64,000 bases of DNA from Chlamydoabsidia padenii (taxonomy: Eukaryota; Mucoromycota; Mucoromycetes; Mucorales; Cunninghamellaceae), in NCBI GenBank assembly GCA_025330725.1, contig JAIWND010000010.1, forward strand, positions 682,001 through 746,000, in the 5' to 3' direction. Both the position numbers and the translations under genes were made by a program. The number at the start of each line of letters is the position of its first letter. Position 1 is the stretch's first letter. This document shows positions 56,646 to 64,000 of this stretch, piece by piece. The notes under the pieces were generated by a model, which saw nothing but the letters and a program-made list of their open reading frames with translations, was not told where the DNA came from and made no database searches.

Positions 56646-58820
56646 CACTCCAGACTTACCCCATTTCACCTGCAACCTGAGTATAACCACGACGTAACAA
56701 TTTAGCCAAATCAGTATCATCAAAACGACCAGTCTTGGGATCCCGATGAGCACCTGCCAATGGTAAACCTTTCTCCAATTCTTCTTCTGTGGCGTGAGCA
56801 AAATGAGTGTTGAAGATCGGAATCAGACTTTCAAAGATACTTTGATCTGTGCCATTTGGATCCCCATCGCCTTTTCTATGATGTTGCCGTGGTGGATACT
56901 GTTGTTGATCGTCCGTTGAGGTCAATTTGGATTCTGACGATCGTGTAGTTGGGTGTCGTAAACTAGGTCCCATTGTAGCCATCACTGTATTTAACCATTC
57001 TTCATCTTGTTTACCGATAGCAGCATGCCACCGATAGATTATGTTGAATTCAATAGAGACTTGATTGCCATAGACAGGATGGGATGGACTTGCAAGAGGG
57101 TCCCAAAAGAAGTCAGAGTTTTGTGAGGTACCAAGAATGGTACGAATGTAATCACGCACGATCACGTTAGCAAAACTACAGGACAGTAAAAAAAAAAAAA
57201 AAATCTTTGGTCAGACATTTCATGTCTATTGTATGTGTGTATGTTTGAGTTTACGAGTGTCTTACCATCCAGTGTTTATTAGCCGCGCAGTTTGGAATAG
57301 TTCTTCGTCGACGTCTTGAGTTGTCTTCAGTGGCTTCCCTGGACCAAAAGAGAAGCGACCATTTTCATTGATTTCCAACAACTTTTTTGCAATATAGTTA
57401 TGATTCCTAGAGAATAATACCAGTATTGCACCAACACCTTCAAAAGAAAAAGAAAAACGTTTAATACAAAAGAGTGATTATTTGGGAATCGAAATGTCTT
57501 TAATTACCTGGAGGTTGAAGCACAAACCGCTTGTCAAACCATTGATCCACTTTAAGTAGCCCTTCCTTCATTTGTCGGATGGATTCTTGATCTTTTCGGT
57601 TAAAGCCATATAATGTCGATCTATATTACACCCACAAATAGACACAATATATGTCAGTATACTAAAGGTGTAATCAGTGGGAGAATGTACTTACAGATCC
57701 AAATAACCAGTAGTCAGATTGCGATTAGGGTCGTTTCTGTCGGTGTAAAAGACATCATGAGTAATGACAATGGCGAGATAGAATAAGAGCATGTTGACAC
57801 CACTTTTGTGAGGAGTGAATTGTCCTTCAGGACGCTTAAGGAGTCGTTCAAAGACAGTATGAGCTGGCGGAAGTTGTTCATTGACGGGGGATTTGGAAGG
57901 TACCGCCTTGTAATAGTTACTACCAGCTTTTCCCTGTAAAAAATCGACACATTGGTTAGTTCGTTTAAATGTATGTATTATGAGGATACATACCACGTCT
58001 GGAGATACAAGACTATTGTAACTGCCATCAGCCGTACGGAAATGTTGACCAGCAAAGTTGATATAAGGTTTTTTGAAATCATCCTAATAATCACAAAGCA
58101 CACATTCAAAGATTAGTACCAAATCAAATATGCTTTACTGTATGTTATAAACTTACTTGATACACCTTGATTAAAGGTTGTGTAAGCTCGTTTGCTAAAT
58201 CTTGTTGATCAGGACCAAGACTACCCAATATAAGCATGACGGCTTCAAAAGTATTGCTACGATCGTTCACCAGAGCATGTTTGCTTAGCAATCTATATAA
58301 ATGACCAAAAAAAAAAAAAAAAAAAAAAAATCAGCTTCCATTACAACAGTTATACTTTTTTTTTCAAAAATACTGACCTTTCTACCAACCCACGCATCAA
58401 TATACGTTTATGTGCAGACGGAATAGTAAGCACTTCTCTGATGGCGTTTGTTCGTTGAGGAGAGATACCAAATGTGTGTTCCAAATTGACGACCAAGGAC
58501 CGAGCTATAGCTTTGTTACCGACCGGTAGACTTGAATAAGTAGGAGCAAAGGCACCTTTAATAATCGATTTCTTCTTGTTGCCGTCCTTGTCACTTTTGC
58601 CTTGGATTGTATGAATCACCAACTCTTTAAGAGTGTTGATAAGTCCATGAGTGCCTGATTCCCCTTCAATAGTGGTGATATGAGATTGCAATTTTTTGTG
58701 TTCGTGTTCACTGATTGAAGCATTCTATAATGTTAACCCGGAAATGAATCGGGTAAGTTGTTGTTTTCATATTTCTTCTACTTCTTTTTCTTTTTTATTA
58801 CCTACCTCAGGTTTAGTCAT
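55962..58820 (-). CDS. Heme fatty-acid dioxygenase (Ppo/linoleate dioxygenase-like), copy A
   Basis: Animal-type heme peroxidase superfamily, as in fungal psi-producing oxygenases and COX. Ten exons (58820-58806, 58724-58378, 58292-58157, 58083-57994, 57933-57695, 57620-57508, 57437-57266, 57175-56660, 56580-56273, 56173-55962) give 715 residues. HFRTADGSYNS precedes the distal His in IVITHDVFYTDR; IIYRWHAAIG carries the catalytic Tyr and proximal heme His (YRWH). A Gln/His-rich insertion follows in the large exon 8. The protein ends about 240 residues after this motif, so the C-terminal P450 isomerase domain of classical Ppo enzymes is missing; it probably makes hydroperoxides only. The first exon is 15 nt (MTKPE). 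A B-box-like motif lies 71 bp upstream of the start. A paralogue is encoded immediately upstream on the same strand. Confidence 0.9.
56206..56259. repeat. 54-nt poly(T) tract in dioxygenase A last intron
   Basis: On the sense strand a poly(A) run beginning 13 nt after the donor at 56272. A second run (29 T, 56617-56645) lies in the preceding intron, again shortly after its donor. Confidence 0.95.
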
Positions 58821-59462
58821 TATGTTAACTCTAGAAGAAAGAGGTGCGACAAAAGAAAAAAAAAAGAAATTCCTATTTATATCCGATCGGCGGGATTTGA
58901 ATTGTCACGCTTGGTTATTCACAAAGACTCTCAAAAGGAATGAAAACAAGAGACTCCTTTTAATATAAGCACCTGACTACGCCTTTTATTTAATCAATTA
59001 TAGTGATATTAGTCATACTTTTAAGATCCATCCCTTTTCCTTTGGTACAAGCGATGGCCAAAACATCAGCTTGGAGAAGGTTACACCAATTCACTTGAAT
59101 GACATCTGTCAAATCTTCAGTTTCTTAGTCAACATCAGACTGTTTGAAAAAAAAAAAAAAGCAAGATATGTTTGACGGTTAAGGGTGTAGCTTATTTTTT
59201 GGTTTTATACATGAAAATATGGTATGCATGATATTAGCTATGGTGACATATTCCCACCACTTGCACAAAGAAAAAAAAAAATGCCGCTCGTTCAAGCCAT
59301 GCCATCCCCCAACAACCATATATAGGATTTATAGCAGAGACAATACAAGACAAGAGTATTTTAAAAGATATTGTTTTATTGTTCAAAGGATAAATAGTAG
59401 TATAAGTGTTGGATACTTCAAGTTAAAAAGGGGGAAGTAAAGAAGGGATATATTAACTAAAA
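58821..59462. other. Spacer between the tandem dioxygenase genes
   Basis: 642 bp between the 5' end of copy A and the 3' end of copy B. It contains the copy-A promoter region with CGGGATTTGAA (58891), a small degenerate coding remnant on the minus strand (58990-59118), and A-rich tracts. No intact gene. Confidence 0.45.
58990..59118 (-). pseudogene. Short coding remnant of unknown family
   Basis: The minus strand is open for about 40 codons and reads LTDVIQVNWCNLLQADVLAI, ACTKGKGMDLKSMTN, then a stop at 58990. The composition looks protein-like, but upstream frames close after a stop and no start or family was recognised. It may be the last exon of a decayed gene. Confidence 0.25.
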
Positions 59463-62055
59463 CTAAACATTGTTTGCTTGAGGGACCACAAAGAGGTTTT
59501 TTAATTCATCAGGGGTAAAGACAGATCCATCGCTATGATTGCCACCTCCAAAATGAAGAAGAATCATTTTGGGGAGGACACGTTGGAAGTGTTCTGGATC
59601 ACCTTGGCTGAATTCATATCCCCAATTTGTCAATGTGTTTGGTGTCAATTCTTGATTCAAGATGCGATCTACGTGGAAAAGAGTATTAGGTTAGTTAATT
59701 TTTTTTATTTTTTTATTTCCCCTTCTTACCGTTTCGTAAAAGATTAGTAGCATCACTTAAGATTCCTCTTGTCATAGTGTAAGGTAATCGTAGTCCGACT
59801 TGTAGAGTTCGTTCCACCATGACGCCAGCATATAATTCCACTCTGTCTGGTGTACCATATAGATCCCTTAGGGCATTTTGGACCTCCACCTTTTCAGAAA
59901 AGTCTTCAAAGGTTTTTAGGGGCATCAAATCCATGTATTCTCGGAATTCATTAAAATAGCAACATCGGAGAGCACGGGCTTGTTTGATACCGGCTATTTC
60001 AATTTGTTCCAGTGCCGCTGGGGTACTGAGTCCATTTCTATATACATATACAAAGAAAAAAGTGTCAGATCTATATATTCATGTATTCATTATGTCTTAC
60101 CCTATTTCCGATGCCACTTGAGTATATGCGTCCCGCATCAATTTCACCAAATCCGAATTGTCAAACAGTCCAGTCCTAGTATCACGATGAGCCCCAGCTA
60201 ATGGTAAACCTTTTTCAAGTTCTTCTTTAGTGGCCTTGGAGAAGTGTTCGTTGAAGGGTTTGATCATGGCATCAAAGATCGATTGATCGGTCCCTGGCGT
60301 ACTTTTATTATTGTCGTTGGGTGGATTAGATGCTGGCGATTGCTGATGGTGTGCTTTTCCCTTGATGTCTTTGAGTTCTGGACCCAATACTGCCATTAAA
60401 GCATTTAGCCAATCTTCGTCTTTTTGTCCAATTGCCCCATGCCACCGATAGATGATGTTGAATTCGATGGATACTTCATTTCCATAGATAGGAGATCGAC
60501 GTCCAGCCAATGGATCAAATACAAATGGAGAATCTTGTTGTGCTCCCAAAATCGTTCGAAGGTAGTCGTGAATGATAATGTTGATAAAACTATCCACACA
60601 CACCCCGCAATAAAAAAAAAAAATGAGTAAAATGACAATCCCATTTTTTTTTTATTAGACTTACCATGCATTATTGATCAATCGAGCAGTTTGGAATAGT
60701 TCTTCGTCTTGTTCTTCTTTAGTAGCTAAAAGTTCACCAGGTCCATAATTGAACCGGCCGTTTTCGTTGTAATTCAATAGATGTTTGGCAGCATAATTGT
60801 GATTTCGGTTGAATAATACCATCAATGTACTGACACCTAGAGATAGAGAAAGTAAGTATGATATGACATGTTAATCTTTTTCTCTCTCTTACCGGGTGGT
60901 TGTATGACGAGTCGCTTGTCAAACCATTGATCGTTTTTCAGGAGACCATTCTTCATTTGACGGACAGATTCTTGATCGGTCCTATTGAACCCATACAAAG
61001 GCGATCTATAATATAAAAAGTAGGAATGTCAAGTATATTCCAACCAAAAAGAAGAAGTGGTTGATTTACAACTTACAAGTCCAAGTAGCTTGATGTCAAA
61101 TTGCGCCTGGGATTCTTATGATCGGTGTAGAATAAGTCATGGATAACGATTGTGCCCAAGTAGAATAACAGCATGTTGATACCACTTTTATGAGGAGTGA
61201 ATTGATTGTCGGGTCGCTTCAATAGTCGTTGAAATACAAGGTGCGGAGGTGGGAGTGTTTCATTTGCAGGAGCAAAGGAGTTGACAATACGCACATAGTT
61301 GTTGCCGGCTTTACCCTGAATATCATAAAGAGGTTGAATTAATAATTATTCATCAAAATTGGCCAAATCGTATATATATATATACATTACCACATCGGGG
61401 AAGTTAAGACTATTGTAACTACCATCTGCTGTTCGGAAACTATGACCAACATAGTTACTGTAGGGTTTTGGAATAGTATTCTATGAAATGTATAAACACG
61501 TGTTAGTTTGAGAGTAGTGCTTTCATAATATAACACCAGAATGCTTCAACTTACTTGATAGTAGTCAAACAACGGTCTAAAAGTCTCGTTGATCAAATCC
61601 TTCTTGTCCGACCCAAGAGTGTTCAAGACGTTCAGAGTAGCTTCAAAAGTTCCAGACCTGTCATTTACTGGTGCACCTTGGCTGGCCAACAATCTACAAG
61701 AAGCGAGTTTAGTATTCTGTTTGAGACTTATATATATATTCAATTACCTTTCCACCAAAGCACCCATGAGTACATTTTGTTGAGATATAGGCAGACTTAA
61801 GACTTCTTTAATACTGTTTGTTCGTTGAGTAGTGATGCCAAACTTGATTTCCAAATCCTTGATCAAAGCCTGTACTTTCCATGCCAAATTAGTGGGTTGA
61901 CTGGTGTAAACCTGGGGCGATTTCTTGTCTTGCTTTGTTTGGATCGCCAGTGCTTTCAGAGTGCTGACCAGCCCTTCATTGCCTAGTTCAGTTTCAATGG
62001 TTTTGAGAAGATCTAGAAGTTTATGGTGGTTTGGTTCATCGGTTGAGAATGTCAT
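59463..62055 (-). CDS. Heme fatty-acid dioxygenase (Ppo/linoleate dioxygenase-like), copy B
   Basis: Paralogue of copy A in tandem. Nine exons (62055-61748, 61693-61555, 61480-61391, 61315-61077, 61005-60893, 60836-60665, 60589-60101, 60037-59730, 59668-59463) give 687 residues. HSFRTADGSYNS precedes the distal His in IVIHDLFYTD; IIYRWHGAIG has the catalytic Tyr and proximal His. Five internal exons (90, 239, 113, 172 and 308 nt) have exactly the lengths found in copy A, while the extra 15-nt first exon of copy A is absent, so an intron was gained or lost after duplication. As in copy A, no P450 domain follows. The protein has no signal peptide, fitting a cytosolic or lipid-body enzyme making oxylipin hydroperoxides. 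Confidence 0.9.
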
Positions 62056-63709
62056 GAGGTAAAGATGTTAAAAAAAGGAGCATTTTAAATATGGACATAT
62101 CATAATAAAGGAGGTTCAAGGGGGTAAGTTTAGTGTAAAGGAGAAAAGAAAAAAGAAAGTAGAAAACAGGCGCACATGATTTTGAGGGAAGCGGAGCTTA
62201 ACAGCTACCCATTCTATCTCCGCATACACCGCACCTCGAAAATTTCAAAGTCAGTTAGACTACCTTAAAATGTAACTGATATTGGTTTAACTGCCCTCTC
62301 AGTTTGCACAGTTCGCACAGTTACATCCAACACCCATCCAACATGGCGTTAGGATGATGAAAAGTCTGGATTTTTTTTTTTTTTTTTTTCAAACTGAAAA
62401 ATTCATGCACAACTGAATTTGAAATTTAAATTCCGCCAGAGGCAAAATCACGATCTACGCTCTTCCTAATACATACAATTTACATTGCAGCACATAAATA
62501 ACATAAGCAGATACCACACATACTTTCCGTATTATCCAAACGTCATAAGCCTGTTATATATTAATATGCCAAATTTATTATTTTATTACAAGAATGAAGG
62601 TAATGGTGTAAAAATATATAGCTAGGGGGTAATATAATGAGGTCTACATGATCAAAGAGGAGAAGAGATAAAGATAGTAGACAAAGTGTTATACTAGACG
62701 GTGGGAGATGGCTTCATCTACTTTGCACTACATTGTGGATCTTGAATGGACGACTGGTTTGGAAGGATGTTGTTGACATTAGAGTTGCCTTGTCTTGTGA
62801 TTTTTACCACTTTAATATCAAAGAGCACAATTTGAAAGGGCTCCTCTTTTTCATCTAGGGATAAAGAAGCGTCAAACTAGTTTGAGTAAGCTGCTTTTTA
62901 CTGATTGGTAAATGGCTCTTTACCTGTTGTAGTCATTGTTAGCAAAGTGATTGAGAAAAGAAAAAAGGGGGGACAGGCATTTGTATGCAACGAGAATTAA
63001 AATGGCGAACTTTGAATTGAGCACCGGGATTTGAAAGCAAGGCTTGAATGGCCTTGGGCATGCATGAATATGTCCACCAATAATGACCCCGAAAGCGAAA
63101 ATCCCCATCAAGAAGTAAAAGCTAGCCATGTGGCTCATAGAAGTAAAGGGTTTCCAGTGAACAAGACCGATTTCATTTTTTCTTCTATCATACACAGGTA
63201 TGAATTATGCGGTCTCCTGTCAAAAATAAAGTTTTTGACCAGTTCGGAGAAGATGCCTTGTTGGCGTCTTTTAGTCTAGCCGGAGCATACAATTAACATC
63301 AACCCATCTCTCTAACAGAGTTTCTTGTTAGATCGTATATATCTTGATTCTCCATTTACTAAGGTCCATCAAAGTTCATTAATCTGAAAGGTGTAAATTT
63401 GTCCTTTGTCCCTTTTAAGGACTAGTGATGTTTTGTGAGCGTAATTGGAATAATTGCTTTTTTCACTCTCCTTTTTCATAAGATTGGATTTTTGAATCTG
63501 TGGGGTGTCGACTGGGATACTGTAGATTAGTTTTATAGTAATTCATGCATAAAAGAAAAGAAAAAAGTGTTCCTGAATTTGGAGAGTGGCTTGGGGTCCC
63601 AATTTTGAATCACCGCCGGTTATTTCCCACCCAATTTTTTTTCTCTCCTCCCACTTTCTTTCCCTTGTCTTCTTTTTTACCCCTCTAATCATTCATTCGC
63701 CTTACAACG
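62056..63709. other. Intergenic region upstream of dioxygenase B
   Basis: 1.65 kb of AT-rich sequence with a T-run (62371-62389), a possible tiny minus-strand gene (62718-62936, listed separately) and a B-box-like CGGGATTTGAAA at 63025. Pyrimidine-rich leader sequence (63640-63700) precedes the last gene. No other gene is supported. Confidence 0.45.
62718..62936 (-). CDS. Possible two-exon micro-protein
   Basis: A 13-nt first exon (62936-62924, encoding MTTT and one base) spliced over a 69-nt GT-AG intron to 62854-62718 gives 49 residues beginning MTTTDEKEEPFQIVLFDIKV and ending PQCSAK. The long second-exon frame is unusually protein-like for this AT-rich stretch. It is not recognised, and it could instead be the last exon of a decayed gene. 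Reported as a weak candidate. Confidence 0.25.
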
Positions 63710-64000
63710 ATGGTTAACGACAAGAAACAAAACAAGTCCGATAAAAAGCCCAAGGGTAAGCCAACAAGTACTCTATTAAACAAAGGCGAGCCTAAAATGG
63801 CTGTACGGGAACATGTCGAAAACGAAGAAAAATACACTCGTGGTCAAGACATTGATTACAAGGCAAGTTGATAAAATAAAAAGACAAGAACCAAATGTAC
63901 CTTATAAAACGATAAAAAGACTAACATGTATGTATTTGTTTCTGATCTGGCCATGATCCACACTTAGAAAATCAAAAACGTCAAATTAAAACACAAGATC
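63710..64000 (+). CDS. Probable Utp7/WDR46 (BING4) SSU-processome protein, N-terminal part
   Basis: Only the first 62 residues are in the window: exon 1 63710-63862 and the start of exon 2 at 63968. The N-terminus is Lys-rich (KKQNKSDKKPKGKP), then EKYTRGQDIDYKKIKNVKLK. This resembles the N-terminal block of Utp7/WDR46, where a YxRG..xxxK.IKDKKLK segment precedes the WD40 domain. Utp7 acts in 18S rRNA maturation in the nucleolus. The donor is GC (AAG|GCAAGT), the third such site in this window. Too little sequence is present for a firm call. Confidence 0.45.

Noticed and set aside
62920..63195. 91-codon minus-strand frame with a membrane-like segment
   Set aside because: It spans the B-box-like motif and AT-rich spacer, and its hydrophobicity can come from composition alone.

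Overview
The window looks like a compact, AT-rich genome of an early-diverging filamentous fungus, most likely Mucorales/Mucoromycota. Genes carry many short introns of about 45-110 nt with GTAAGT donors. Products include a divergent chitin synthase, a homeodomain regulator, an alpha-arrestin with a PPxY tail and a Mug70-like CBS/PB1 protein. Spacers are short and rich in homopolymers. The organism call is inference from gene style and product types.

Layout, left to right: an F-box/WD-repeat gene runs off the left edge (-). Then come alpha-arrestin (+), M17 aminopeptidase (-), a CoA-binding-fold protein (+), a RasGAP with RasGAP C-terminal domain (+), a Psr1-like HAD phosphatase (+), a saccharopine-dehydrogenase-like oxidoreductase (+) and an AlkB-type dioxygenase (+). 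A 4.7 kb gene-poor stretch (16.6-21.3 kb) holds a ~240-bp tandem repeat and a decayed gene. Next are an ADCK1/Mcp2-type UbiB kinase (+), a small DUF1748 protein (+), a homeodomain factor (-), a D-2-hydroxyacid dehydrogenase (+), chitin synthase (+), an organellar EF-P (-), mitochondrial uS11 (-), the CBS/PB1 membrane protein (+) and PP4 regulatory subunit 2 (-). A second repeat-rich interval (43-46 kb) contains a relative of the decayed gene, dispersed repeats and a tRNA-Pro. It is followed by a PP4R3-like protein (+) and a Rex1-type exonuclease (+).

From 50.7 kb the window becomes transposon-rich: a broken Tc1/mariner remnant, a ~19-bp minisatellite, then what looks like a complete Mutator-like element (51801-54754) with an intact six-exon SWIM-type transposase, inverted termini and a 10-bp target duplication, followed by a second array of the ~240-bp repeat. 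Two tandem heme fatty-acid dioxygenases (PGHS/Ppo-like, without a P450 domain) follow on the minus strand. The 5' end of a probable Utp7/WDR46 gene leaves at the right edge.

Functional links: EF-P and uS11m are neighbours on the same strand and both serve mitochondrial translation. Two non-catalytic PP4 subunits lie 2.9 kb apart and are divergently transcribed. The dioxygenase pair is a tandem duplication with a nearly identical exon plan. The most unusual global signal is a short tRNA B-box-like motif (TTCAAATCCCG), scattered at least 17 times, often 70-125 bp upstream of start codons or at repeat termini.
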